DNA from: Lolium rigidum
Lineage: Eukaryota > Streptophyta > Magnoliopsida > Poales > Poaceae
Direction of reading: 5' to 3'
Length of the DNA stretch: 64,000 bases
Assembly (NCBI RefSeq): GCF_022539505.1
Contig: NC_061511.1
Span: 34,606,620-34,670,619, forward strand
Part shown: positions 1 to 10,282 of the stretch, piece after piece
Position numbering within the stretch: position 1 is the first letter of the stretch
Layout of the letters: every line of letters starts with the position of its first letter
The notes under the pieces: model-generated
What the model was told of the DNA's origin: nothing
Databases searched by the model: none
The model's input: the letters and a program-made list of their open reading frames with translations, nothing else
Translations under genes and position numbers: made by a program

Positions 1-155
1 CTCCGTGACGGCACGGATGCTTTTGGGTTTTGGCCGCCCATCGCCTGAGCTCGATGGGACTACTCCATGCGCCAGTATCAGCGCTCGTGTCCTCTTCTCT
101 CCGTCCTGCATGCAGCTATAGCTCCACCATTAATGAAGCAACTCCTACTCGCAGC

Positions 156-162
156 TTTAAAA
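156..162 (+). promoter_or_regulatory. TATA-like element of the first gene
   Basis: TTTAAAA lies about 110 bases before the chosen start codon at 268. A transcription start about 30 bases downstream would give an 80-base, C-rich leader, usual for a grass gene. This is inferred from position and composition only. Confidence 0.4.
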
Positions 163-267
163 GAGCACCCCTCCTCCCAATCAGACTCCCCACCAACACG
201 CACACACTGCCTCTCCGCTCGCCACTCCATTGTCCGCTGCCGCCGGTGCGAACAAGAGAACTACAAG

Positions 268-1092
268 ATGATGTCCGGCAACGGCAACCTCCCCGCCGAC
301 TCCTCCCAGGCCACCGCTGGCCGCCCGGGCTTGACCGACCGGTACATGCGCATGGGGTGCCCTGTCCCTGCGTCCGCGTTCCGCGGGTTCATTCCTGACC
401 CGGAGCCTCTGGTCCGCAGCACGGGCCGCCCGGACGAGGACGACTGCGAAAGCGTCTTCCTGCAGCTGACCCCCGCGCAGCACCTCTACGGGAGGCGCTT
501 CGGGTACGCCAACATCAAACCGGGCGCTGCCGCGGCCGGCATCGCGGACCAGAAGGCCTTCATCCGCTCCACCATCCTCGCCGCGGCCCCGGAGCTGCAG
601 TTCGAGGTCCTCGAATGCTCCCCGATGTCTGCCCACGTCTGCCTGCGCTTCGGCTCGCCCGAGGACCGGGAGGCGGCCATCGCCAGGCAGCCCTACCCGC
701 GCGACAGCTTCTCCGTGGAGGTCGTGCGCGAGGGGGAGCAGGGCGGCGCCGTCCGGGTCAAGCCGCAGCAGAAGCTCGCCCACGTCGTCTTCCTCGACTA
801 CCCGATCGAAGAGCGCACGGAGGAAGCCATCCGCGCCAACTGCAGCCGCGTCGGGCACGTGGTCGAGATCGACCCCGGCTGCTTCGCGGCGCCGGACCTG
901 GCCCCGGTCCACCTCGTCGTTCAGCGCGAGGACCCTGAGAGCATTCCTGCTGGGCTACGCCTCAGATACTTCGATCGGTCTCGCACCGTCTACCCCGTCC
1001 AGGTCGCTCAGTGCATCATACGCATCCAGATCGTCAGGGTCTGGGAGGCCCAGGGAAGCTACACCTCTCTCTTCCAGCCCGCGGCGGCGTGA
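268..1092 (+). CDS. Uncharacterised grass-specific protein (DUF4283-like type)
   Basis: A 274-residue GC-rich open frame. I start it at the double ATG at 268/271, because the frame upstream to 67 crosses the TATA-like element and reads like leader sequence. The middle contains two adjoining alpha/beta blocks: residues about 60-150, with a phrase like CLRFGSPEDREAAIA, and about 165-240, with VVFLDYPIEER and a VGHVVEIDPGC motif. They resemble the two-part region of a large grass family of unknown function that recalls the RRM-like DUF4283 fold. There is no zinc finger, signal peptide or membrane segment. The frame is uninterrupted. The LINE inserted about 260 bases after the stop, so the 3' UTR or polyadenylation signal may be changed. 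The family resemblance is from memory of similar cereal proteins; no molecular function can be given. Confidence 0.6.
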   Translation: MMSGNGNLPADSSQATAGRPGLTDRYMRMGCPVPASAFRGFIPDPEPLVRSTGRPDEDDCESVFLQLTPAQHLYGRRFGYANIKPGAAAAGIADQKAFIRSTILAAAPELQFEVLECSPMSAHVCLRFGSPEDREAAIARQPYPRDSFSVEVVREGEQGGAVRVKPQQKLAHVVFLDYPIEERTEEAIRANCSRVGHVVEIDPGCFAAPDLAPVHLVVQREDPESIPAGLRLRYFDRSRTVYPVQVAQCIIRIQIVRVWEAQGSYTSLFQPAAA

Positions 1093-1366
1093 ATCTTGCT
1101 ACCGAATCAATAATCTTGGTCTGGGTCCGGCGAGGTTATGCATGGATCACTGTCCAGCTTAACTATGTTATAGCTTGCAGGCCGTAGTACTAGCCAGCTC
1201 AATTAATTAGTCTCTCTAGTATTAGTTACTGTACTTCTAGTGCTAGTGTTCGTTGTGTCTTGTATGGTGCTGTGGGATGTGGACTGATGGTGGTTATTAC
1301 TTGCTGCTTAGTACTATGCCTTGTTTCTGGCTTGATTTACCTTTGTAATCTTCCTTGTGGACTTGT
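1093..1366 (+). other. 3' region of the first gene, interrupted by the LINE
   Basis: AT-rich non-coding sequence following the stop codon. It is continuous with sequence beyond 7582: removing the LINE and one copy of the 15-bp duplication joins it to GGTATCAAATGTAATATTGG at 7583. Transcript ends cannot be placed from sequence. Confidence 0.55.
1352..1366. repeat. LINE target-site duplication, left copy
   Basis: TCCTTGTGGACTTGT at 1352-1366 is repeated exactly at 7568-7582 on the other side of the LINE. A 15-bp perfect duplication next to a T-run is the signature of target-primed reverse transcription. Confidence 0.92.
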
Positions 1367-1545
1367 TTTTTCGATAAAGGATGCTTTATTACTTTAAAAA
1401 GCAATTACATCCAGCCTCTGCATAACCAGGATGCACACAGCCGTTTTGTTGTCTCAAGTCCAAAAGGATAAATAAAAAAAAAAAACTAGGCGAGATACAT
1501 ATCGGAACGATGAATCATATAACGCCTAAAGTGTAGGTGGGGCAT

Positions 1546-4500
1546 CTATCCGTAGACTATGCTGCCATCCATGTAGGAAAAAAGTATCCCTCGCCGTAGC
1601 CTCCAACCGTGTACAGACCTCTGTAAATAGCTGTCGGTTTTCCACTCGCTGTAGAGGTAACCATGAACGGAGAATACCTGTACATCTGTAGATGACCTGC
1701 AACAAAGAACAATTTTTGTCATTAAAGATCTTTCATTTCTACATAGCCAAAGCGCCCAGATAACTGCTAGCGCCCCCACCCTAAGAAGCAACTTAAACCT
1801 TGAATCTATACCATGAAGCCAATTGCCAAAGACATTGGCGACACTAGTCGGAGGATACAAGGTAGACGCTACTTGGATGACAGACCATATAGATCTCGCG
1901 AACTGGCACTTGGAAGAATAAGTGTTTGATTGTTTCGTCCTGATGACAAAAAACACACCGTGTACTTCCATGCCAATTCCGCTTAACAAGATTGTCTTTG
2001 GTGAGAATAACCCCACGACGAAGATACCATCCAAAATTTTTAATTTTTAATGGTATCTTCATCTTCCAAATCTTCTTATTGTTGTCAACTAGTAAGTCAG
2101 AAAGAAGGATCGCATTGTAGAAAGATTTTACGGAAAAGGTACCATCTACATGAAGGTTCCATCTAAATTCGTCTGGTTCAGGTGATAAATGAATATCTCC
2201 GAGCCGTTGAATTAGGGTATTCCATGCCACAAGTCTTTGTCCAAGTAAAACCCGTCTGAACGTCACATTCGGAGGTGAGGTAGCCATTACAGTAGCAATG
2301 GTATCACCTTGGCGACGAGCAATCCTATACGGAGCAGGATACTTGTTCACTTAAGGGTGCATTGTCTAGCCAAGCATCTTCCCAGAACCGTATCTGTGCT
2401 CCATTCCTGATTGAGAAAGTACCATGGCGAAATAATACATTTTTTGTCGCCATAAGACCAGCCCAGAAGTGAGAATCCCCGGGTTTCCAAACCACTTGGG
2501 ATAATGTCTTCGAACCGATATACTTTCTCCGAAGAATAGTTTGCCAAGTCCCATCCTCAGTAAGTAGCTTAAACAACCATTTACCCAGAAGAGCTGAATT
2601 CTTGACCTCTAGGTCATGAACTCCAAGCCCTCCTTGATCTTTGGGACTACAAACTATACTCCACTTAACCAGTCGATATTTCTTTTTCTCGCTGTCCCCT
2701 TGCCAAAAGAATCTGGATCGATAGTAATCGAGTTTATGTAGAATTCCTTTCGGTAGGATGAAGAATGATAACATATACGGTACCATATTTGTGAGTACCG
2801 AATTAATGAGTACCAATCTTCCTCCCGGGGACAACGGTTTACCTTTCCAACTACTAAGGCGTTTTTGTAATCTTTCTTCCACTAATTTCCATTCCGCGAT
2901 TGTAAGTCTCCGATAATGAATCGGAATACCCAAATAACGAATAGGAAATTGGCCTTGCCCGCAACCAAACAACTCCGTATACGGAGCCGTATCGTTTTGG
3001 GCATCACCGAAACAGAACAATTCGCTTTTATGGAAATTGATTTTCAATCCCGACAAGCTCGCTCAAAAGCCGCCAAAATTAATTTCAGATTTTGAGCTTT
3101 TTCAAGATCATGATCCATAAACAGAATTGTATCGTCGGCATATTGAAGTATAGATAAACCACCATCAACCAGATGTGGAATCACTCCTTCAATCTGGCCA
3201 TCAGCCTTGGCCCGCTCTATGAGTATAGCCAGCATATCCGCTACAATGTTAAACAACGTCGGTGATAACGGATCCCCTTGGCGTAACCCTTTTCGTGTTT
3301 GGAAATAGTGGCCGGTGTCATCATTAACCCGGATTGCGACACTACCTCCATACACAAAATCATTTATTAGAGCGCGCCACTCTGGAGAAAAACCTTTCAT
3401 CCACGAGTGTCTGCTGTAGGAAAGACCACTTAACTTTATCATACGCCTTTTCAAAATCTAGTTTTAAAATAACCCCATGTAATTTCTTAGAATGCATCTC
3501 ATGTACCGTCTCATGCATGACCGCCACTCCATCAAGGATGTTCCTTCCTTGCATAAATGCTGTCTGTGATGGCTGGACAACATGATCCGCAACCGTATTA
3601 AGTCTAATGGTGGCCACTTTCGTGAAAATCTTGAAACTTACATTTAAGAGGCAAATAGGTCTATATTGTTGAATCCTTTCTGCCTCATTAACTTTCGGTA
3701 ACAAGATTATTTCACCAAAATTTAGACGAAATAATTCTAGTTGTCCAATGTGTAGGTCACTGAACAAATCCAGAAGGTCTGATTTAATCGTATCCCATAA
3801 AGTTTGATAAAACTCCGCTGGAAAACCATCAGGACCCGGTGCTTTATTGCATTCCATTTGGAAAATTGCCTTCTGAACCTCTTCCTCAGTATAAGGTGCG
3901 GTTAGTAGACCGTTTTCTTCCATAGAAACTTGGGGTATATCGTCCGTTAAGTCCTCATTAAGAGGGAAGGTGCTTTCCTCCGGAGGACCAAACAGACCTT
4001 TATAATAATTAGTAATGTAAGATTTGAGTTGCTCATGGCCTTCAATCAACCCTTCATCTTGAATAAGAGAATGAATACGTTTTTTCCGATGTCTCCCATT
4101 GGCTAAGCCGTGGAAATATCGCGTATTTGAATCTCCTTCCAATATGAATTGAGCTTTGGAACGTTGATACCATTTGAGTTCCTCCTCGCGAAGAAGACTC
4201 GCCATCTGCGCATTTGATTGATTTTTAAGTTCAATCTCTTGCATAGACAACGGTCTAACCTCCGCAACAGCCTCAAGCTCATCAATCACATTTGATAAGC
4301 GAGCCTTCTCTTTTTAAGGATACCGGCCGTATGGGCAGCCCAACCAGAGAGATGTTTGCGCATTGTCCGCATCTTATTATTCCATCTCAAAATTGGAGTG
4401 CTGCCCCCGACCGGTCTCTCCCAAACCTTCTTAACCATATCATGAAATCCCTCTCGATGTAGCCAGCCAAGTTCAAATTTGAACGGCCGATTACAAACAG

Positions 4501-5214
4501 GACGGGGATTCCCAGTAGTTAGGATGATGGGAGCATGGTCAGACAATTTTTCAATACGTTCTAGTGCACGGACTGACACCATAGGGTATTTATTTTCCCA
4601 TTCGGTATCCATCAACACGCGATCTAGTTTCTCGTATGTGGGTTCAGGCAAGCTGTTGGCCCAAGTAAACTGTCATCCGGACATAAACACCTCTCTTAAA
4701 TCAAGGCTATCAATGACAGCATTGAACAAGAAAGGCCAATGTCCATCGAAACGGCCTTTACTTTTCTCGTGAGGAAATCTCAACAAATTAAAATCGCCTC
4801 CGATTAAAATCGGATAAGGATTATCTTTTGTAAGATTTACCAACTCACGTAAAAAGTCAGCCTTAAAAGCATCCTGGGCGGCACCATACACAGCAACCAG
4901 ACTCCACGTGAAACCGTCTGCTTTATTCTGAATGTCGAGCTTAATGTGATACTCTCCATCAGAACTAGCTAAGACAGTCATGGTGTCTATACGGACGCCA
5001 AGTAAAATGCCACCGGACCTACCACGAGGCGGGCGAGAAAACCACTGAAAGTTAATCCCGCCGACAGTCGGTCGAGAAAACTTTGTGTGAAATTTCGCCT
5101 ACCCGTCTCCGATATAGCAATGAAATCTAAATCATAATCTCCGCAACCATCGGCAATGTGGGAATGTTTAGCCAAGTCACCAAGACCTCTGCTATTCCGA
5201 AACATGCCATTCAT
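1546..5214 (-). pseudogene. LINE ORF2, degraded endonuclease-reverse transcriptase
   Basis: In order on the minus strand: an AP-type endonuclease (start with NSRGLGD near 5190, a GGDFN motif near 4790, SDHAPI near 4530), reverse transcriptase (NKAPGPDGFPAEF near 3830, LLPKV, the KGLRQGDPLSP motif near 3280, and the catalytic YADD near 3135), and a C-terminal CX2C...H region with CVFCHQDETIKHLFF near 1930. The frame is lost near 5060, at an in-frame TGA at 4673-4675, near 4312, 3400, 3056, 2340 and 1905. The conserved Trp before NSRG appears changed to Arg. The intact protein would be a little over 1,200 residues, normal for the family. Confidence 0.9.
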
Positions 5215-7460
5215 CGAGAAACTATTTTAGATTTAGTATTCTTGCTATATCTACGAGATTTCTTTCCAGCCGACGATCGAGAACCACGTTCAGAAGCTTG
5301 TAGATCATAACTAAGCTCCACGTGTTCTAAATCGACTTCTGAAATATTACCAATAATAGCCGAGAGAAGCTGACCATCTAGGATGTCATCATCTTCCTCA
5401 TCGTCTACTACTGTTGTTTCATGCCCACTGAAAACATTCGGAACAACCGTTAGACGGTCAAGCTCCGTCTGTCTCAACACATTGGCCGAAACTGAAATCT
5501 CATTAGACCTACTACCCATATTAACTCCTATGCTACTCAAATTTGAAGAAATACGAGTATCTGAAAACGAATTAAACGACTTGGATGGTTGCTTAGTACC
5601 TGCCATGTCGAGGTTCTTCTCAGCCTTACGCCGCATGGCTCTCTGCATGGTGTCCTCATCCGTCGGCCCCGCCCCATCCACCGCAATAGCGTACCTCCCA
5701 CTCCGCCTCACCGTCGGTTGAACAACGGGAGGAGGGACCGTGGGTGGCGGCTGCTGCAGGGTGGATACCGGCGATGGAGAAGTCGAGGCCGGTGGAGACC
5801 AAGCCGGTGAGGGAGAAGAGGTCGTCGATACAGGGGTAGAAGGTGATGTAGCCCCCTGTATCACAGCAGCCCCAGGCAAGTCCCCCTTCGCGGGGGAAGA
5901 GGGTGTCGAAGAAGAAGCGCCCTTCGTCCCATCAGCCTGCCCCTCCGCCCATGGAGGCGGTATCACAGGCTCAACGGGTCCGTCCGCGGGACACGACGAG
6001 ACCCTCAAGGTCCGCTGCCCCGCATCCAAATGGCGCGGTAGCGTAGCGTCCTCCGCCGCACCGTGCAGCTGCGTATCGACCTCCGAAATCGGCTGCGGCG
6101 AGGAAGGTGGCGACAAGGCCGGCTGCTGCATAGCCGGCCGGTGCATCGGCCCCAATGCCAGCAGGCCCGTGGTCAACTGCAGCGACGCTGGGGTCACCGT
6201 GGCCGCCTGCTGCATGTTGTCGATAGGGACGCAGCGAGGCGCCTTCTGCACAGCCATCACGGCCCGACCGAACCAGGCCCATCGACTTTGCGGCCCACTA
6301 GAGGAGGCCTCCAGTGCCGCATCCGCCGGTTTGAAACGCGGCTCGAGACCCGCCGCGATCAACGGACGCACCGTCGGCTCCTCGGCCGTCACCGAAGGCG
6401 AAGCTGCCAGCGTCGCCTCCACCACCATGCAAGGGCGAACGGCGGCGGTGAAGATGACTGTGGAACGATACGGGACCTGGTCGATCTCCCGTGATCGTAT
6501 GCTGTTGTCGATAGGGACGCAGCGAGGCGCCTTCTGCACAGCCATCACGGCCCGACCGAACCAGGCCCATCGACTTTGCGGCCCACTAGAGGAGGCCTCC
6601 AGTGCCGCATCCGCCGGTTTGAAACGCGGCTCGAGACCCGCCGCGATCAGCGGCCGCACCGCCGGCTCCTCGGCCGTCACCGAAGGCGAAGCTGCCGGCG
6701 TCGCCTCCACCACCACGCGACTCAGCGTCGGAGACGCCCCAAGCACCACGGAGGTAGCAGACCCCAACGAAGGATCCACTGGCGCGATCGCCGCCGGCCG
6801 ACGTGCCGTAGCTGCAGCGAGGAAGTCCCCAAAGACAGGCGCCGGCGTGACTCGACGACGAGGAAGCGGGCCTCTCCAGGGCTTCATCCGCGGCATCCGG
6901 GAAAGCCGCAGGCCTACCGGCGACGAGGACGCCGCCCTCATCACAGACCTCTTGACCTTCTCCCTCGGCGGCGGCGACGCAGACCTTGCCCGCTCCGACA
7001 ACCTGCACGACGAAAAACGTACCTCCGGCGACGCAGACCTTGACCATTCCCTGGACTCAGACGTCGGGAATCCGATCTTTGTCCAGAAGTCTTCTCTCAC
7101 CTCCTCTAGGGACAATTCCGGCAACCGCCCGATCTGCTGCACTGCTGGTTCAAACCCTAGCACCGACCATGCCGCCTCCTCCGCCGTCTCCCGCGTCTTC
7201 TCGTCAGAATCCTCGTCCTCCGCTAGGCAGCAGAATCTGGATCCAACGGTTGGCCGCGCCGGCGAGGGAGGAACCGATGCGCCGGCGGCACGCGCAGGAT
7301 CCGACCGAGCCGCTCCATCACGCGTAGGCCCCATCACGCGCTGCAGCAGGCCGGCGGCAGGTTTACCGAACCAGGGATCACAAGATCTCGGCCAGGCCGG
7401 CGGCTGCGATCCGACGAGGGAAGTGTCCACGGGGTCGAGCGGCGGACGGATGATCCTCAC
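5211..7460 (-). CDS. LINE ORF1 protein (putative RNA-binding partner protein)
   Basis: A 749-residue uninterrupted frame at the 5' end of the LINE. ORF1 proteins of LINEs bind element RNA in a ribonucleoprotein particle. This one is rich in Pro, Ser, Ala and Arg, with basic Arg-Ser stretches in the first 200 residues and an acidic patch with EDDDIL near the C-terminus, followed by a basic tail. I see no CX2CX4HX4C zinc knuckle, which many plant L1 ORF1 proteins carry. The centre holds a direct repeat of about 70 residues (FKPADAALEASSS...FGRAVMAVQK) at a 96-residue spacing. Its stop codon overlaps the ORF2 start as ATGA at 5214-5211, an arrangement compatible with termination-reinitiation. 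The frame is also open antisense (5740-7596), which I treat as a composition shadow. Confidence 0.75.
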   Translation of the reverse strand: MRIIRPPLDPVDTSLVGSQPPAWPRSCDPWFGKPAAGLLQRVMGPTRDGAARSDPARAAGASVPPSPARPTVGSRFCCLAEDEDSDEKTRETAEEAAWSVLGFEPAVQQIGRLPELSLEEVREDFWTKIGFPTSESREWSRSASPEVRFSSCRLSERARSASPPPREKVKRSVMRAASSSPVGLRLSRMPRMKPWRGPLPRRRVTPAPVFGDFLAAATARRPAAIAPVDPSLGSATSVVLGASPTLSRVVVEATPAASPSVTAEEPAVRPLIAAGLEPRFKPADAALEASSSGPQSRWAWFGRAVMAVQKAPRCVPIDNSIRSREIDQVPYRSTVIFTAAVRPCMVVEATLAASPSVTAEEPTVRPLIAAGLEPRFKPADAALEASSSGPQSRWAWFGRAVMAVQKAPRCVPIDNMQQAATVTPASLQLTTGLLALGPMHRPAMQQPALSPPSSPQPISEVDTQLHGAAEDATLPRHLDAGQRTLRVSSCPADGPVEPVIPPPWAEGQADGTKGASSSTPSSPAKGDLPGAAVIQGATSPSTPVSTTSSPSPAWSPPASTSPSPVSTLQQPPPTVPPPVVQPTVRRSGRYAIAVDGAGPTDEDTMQRAMRRKAEKNLDMAGTKQPSKSFNSFSDTRISSNLSSIGVNMGSRSNEISVSANVLRQTELDRLTVVPNVFSGHETTVVDDEEDDDILDGQLLSAIIGNISEVDLEHVELSYDLQASERGSRSSAGKKSRRYSKNTKSKIVSR
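6215..6716 (-). repeat. In-frame direct duplication within LINE ORF1
   Basis: About 214 bp at 6215-6428 recurs at 6503-6716 with only a few substitutions. The offset is 288 bp (96 codons), so the reading frame is kept and the protein carries the same ~70-residue block twice, separated by about 26 residues. Confidence 0.9.
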
Positions 7461-7567
7461 GAGGCGGGCGGGCGTGGATCAACTGAAAGTTCTATACATG
7501 TCACCAAAGTTTGGGCTAGAACTGGAGGAGTGCCAGAGCCAAGAGGAGATGAGGCGCTATAGAGGAA

Positions 7568-7582
7568 TCCTTGTGGACTTGT
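7568..7582. repeat. LINE target-site duplication, right copy
   Basis: An exact copy of the 15-bp sequence at 1352-1366; it marks the 5' end of the LINE. Confidence 0.92.
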
Positions 7583-7924
7583 GGTATCAAATGTAATATT
7601 GGAGGTGTCGTAGAATCTCTCTGCCTGTGTATGCATCACCTGAATATGCCTGCCCGTCACAATTTTTACACAAAATACAATTTTTAGAGAAGAATGCCTG
7701 TCAACGAGACGAATGCACCACGTGATCTGATTCTTGTAGACATCCCAGACCTGCCTAAATCGTTGCGCAGTTCTTTCTTTTCACTGGGTTTTGCTTTGCT
7801 AGATCAATTCATTTCAAAAGTTCTTCCACTTGTGCCATCCCAAGTTTGATTCAGAACTAGTCTTGTAGATTTTATAACCAGGAGAAAATCTCACACGAAC
7901 GCCATCTGTCTCAACTCTTCCTAG

Positions 7925-8558
7925 TGAGGGCCAGTTTAATTCACAGTATTCTCAAAACGCTGGAATGCAATGTCATATCCATTCAAATCTTACATGATTT
8001 TATATGCAACAAAGTTTGTTTTATTCCAACATAGAAAAAACAAAGGATTCTTAAAATGAGGTGGAGTGGATGTTAGATTTTCTATGAAAATGTATTGCAA
8101 AAGATTCCTTTCGAAAAAATTCCTACAGATTCAATCGTACAAATCAAAGAATCACCATAAGAAAAATCCTATATAGGAAAAAAACATGAGGTCATACCTC
8201 ATGAAAAATTTCCTTTGCTACAATCAAACACATTTCATCTTTTCATAGGATTCAAGTAGCCATGACATTGCAATCCTATACTTTTCCTATTTCTATGGTT
8301 TTCCTATCCTATGGATCAAAGGAGCCCTAAGGATTTGAATCTTACATGACTTCACATGCAACAAAGTTCATTCTATTCGCACATAGAAAAAAAAACAAAG
8401 GATTCTTAAAATGAGGTGGAGTGGATGTTAGGTTTCCTATGAAAATGTAGTGCAAAAGATTCCATAGAAAAAATTCCTACAAATCAAAGAATCACCATAA
8501 GAAAATCCTAAGAATTTGAATCGTCCCTACGATAATCCAATTAATCAAAGAGGCCTTG
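7925..8558. mobile_element. Degenerate MITE-like AT-rich element with internal duplication
   Basis: The ends look like imperfect terminal inverted repeats: GGGCCAGTTTAATT near 7928 against the complement of AATTAATCAAAGAGGCC near 8540-8555. A TGA triplet flanks each side and may be a 3-bp target duplication. Inside, 7983-8170 and 8335-8510 are direct repeats sharing a long block around GGATTCTTAAAATGAGGTGG. No ORF. The termini recall grass PIF/Harbinger-type MITEs, but the boundaries are uncertain. Confidence 0.4.
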
Positions 8559-10282
8559 AAGTTACGTCTCAGACTACCAACTCATCGGAACAGTAATATT
8601 TTATTTCTTCCCGATGATATCTTCCAGATATCTCGAGCAATAAATTTATTTTTTGTTTCACATTATTAAATTAAATAGTGGTGGAGGAGAGAAAATGTAA
8701 TGTCCCAGGTTTAGAGACGATCGAGGGGTAGATTTTAGAAAGGGATGTGCATTGCATTGCAAATTCTGGGGAAATTTCGCGCTTTTAAACAAAACTGCAT
8801 CGAAGGGGGCTAAGTTTCTCTCTCGACACCTTACAGGGTTAGGGTTTCGAGAGTGCGACAAACTTGCACCTCACTTAACTAGTTTAGGTTTTTGAGAAGA
8901 GAGGGGGAGAGATCACATCAAATTTAAGTTGCATGGTTAAATTCAAAGATAAGTTGTATGATTGAATTCAACTCAAAGTGGAATTTGAATTTCAATATTC
9001 AAACATTAAATAAATATCTCTTAATTCAATTGTGAGGAAATTCATTAAGAAGTAATAAAAATACACATAATGAGATATACAAATAATAATAAAGCTCATT
9101 GGAGAAAACCCTGAGCTTTATTGATTAACACACAATATACATTGTCTTTACAATATTCATAATAAAAATAAATGAAATATTACAAAAAATTACACAAATT
9201 GGAAAAATAGAAAAAGAAAATAAAAAGAAAAGTACAAGGATAGATTTTGCTCTAAATACTACAAGATCATCTTCACTTGATCTTGGACTTGATGATCTTC
9301 AGGACCATCTTGATCAATTGTTTGATCCCTGCACACAAACAACACACATAGAACATTATGCCAAGTGGCAATGCCACTTGGCAGGTTAGCAAAGAATTGA
9401 AATAGAGAGGATATGCACAAGGATCAGCCGAGCTGATCCTCTCCAAGTCCAGGTGCACCACACCAGGCTACACACACACAGCCTGCTCACAAGGTTGTGT
9501 GCATGCAGCACACACACACAGTGAGTCACCAAAGGGAAAGGTGGAGCTGTCGACCAGAGAAGCAAGGGCCAACCTTATAAAACCTTTTCCACAGTAAACC
9601 CTAGCTCAGTCATCGACCAGGCAGCAGGGTAAGTCCACCAGAACATAAGAACACCAAGAACAGCAAGAACAAGAAGAACAGCCAGAGCTGTTCAACCTGT
9701 CCAAGATCACCACTGAACCAAACCAAGAATCACAAGCCACAAGGAGGAGCAGGGCAAGTCAAGCAAACCACCAGAAGCAAAACCTCTACACCAACACCCT
9801 ATTTCTAGGAGCTGGAGTAAGGTATACATATAATCATGAACATACCAAATGGTTTTGTTCATAAATTGCACAGGCATGATCTCAAGCACACCAAAAGGGT
9901 AGGAAGCCCTGTTTGTGTCATCATATGGCTATCTAGCCATTTGGTTCAAGCAAACATAGAAAAAAGCCAGTAGAAATCATCCAGGGAACACTGGTTGTGT
10001 CCACACAGGGACACAATCAGAGAAATCCATCATGGATTTAAATTCCTGGCTAGCTACCAAGTTCACTTGACAACCTATAGCTAGCTAAGCCATCAGACAG
10101 TTAGACAATTAAGTGTCTATTCATTTTGTCAACATCAAAAGCATCTGGCAACCAAATATGGTCAAGCCAGAGAGCAATTGTCCATACATATCAAGCCAAC
10201 CAAAGGGTGGGAGCTTCCTGAACAGCAAGAGTTGCTGTTGAGGCCACCTCAACCACTTAACCAATCCCAACAGAGAAGCCAT
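8559..10282. other. Unassigned repeat-like sequence with several hairpins
   Basis: No protein-coding signal. Around 8.9-9.25 kb it is very AT-rich. Three short inverted repeats are visible: AAAGCTCA at 9091-9098 with its complement at 9112-9119; an 11-bp-arm palindrome at 9360-9382 (arm GCCAAGTGGCA, one-base centre); and AGGATCAGC at 9420-9428 with its complement at 9432-9440. CA-rich tracts follow at 9466-9520, and TATAAAA at 9576. The style suggests part of an LTR or another retroelement, but I found no partner LTR or target duplication. Confidence 0.35.

Larger units (their letters stand above)
1367..7567 (-). mobile_element. Full-length L1-type LINE (non-LTR retrotransposon)
   Basis: The element reads on the minus strand: a 5' leader (7567-7461), ORF1 (7460-5211), ORF2 (5214 to about 1546) and a 3' UTR ending in a short A-run (the T-run at 1366-1371 on the plus strand, followed by CGATAAAGG). 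A perfect 15-bp target-site duplication bounds it, so the roughly 6.2-kb copy is probably complete at its 5' end, uncommon for a LINE. ORF order, the L1-like endonuclease, the RT and the C-terminal zinc-binding region place it in the plant L1 clade. ORF1 is open but ORF2 is broken several times, so this copy could not move by its own enzymes. The intact TSD suggests a fairly recent insertion; some breaks could be consensus errors. Confidence 0.92.

Noticed and set aside
181..912. Minus-strand ORF of 243 codons opposite the first gene
   Set aside because: Composition shadow of a GC-rich gene; the plus frame has the family motifs and promoter context.
5740..7596. A 618-codon plus-strand ORF
   Set aside because: Fully antisense to LINE ORF1 and produced by the GC-rich codon pattern; no domain.
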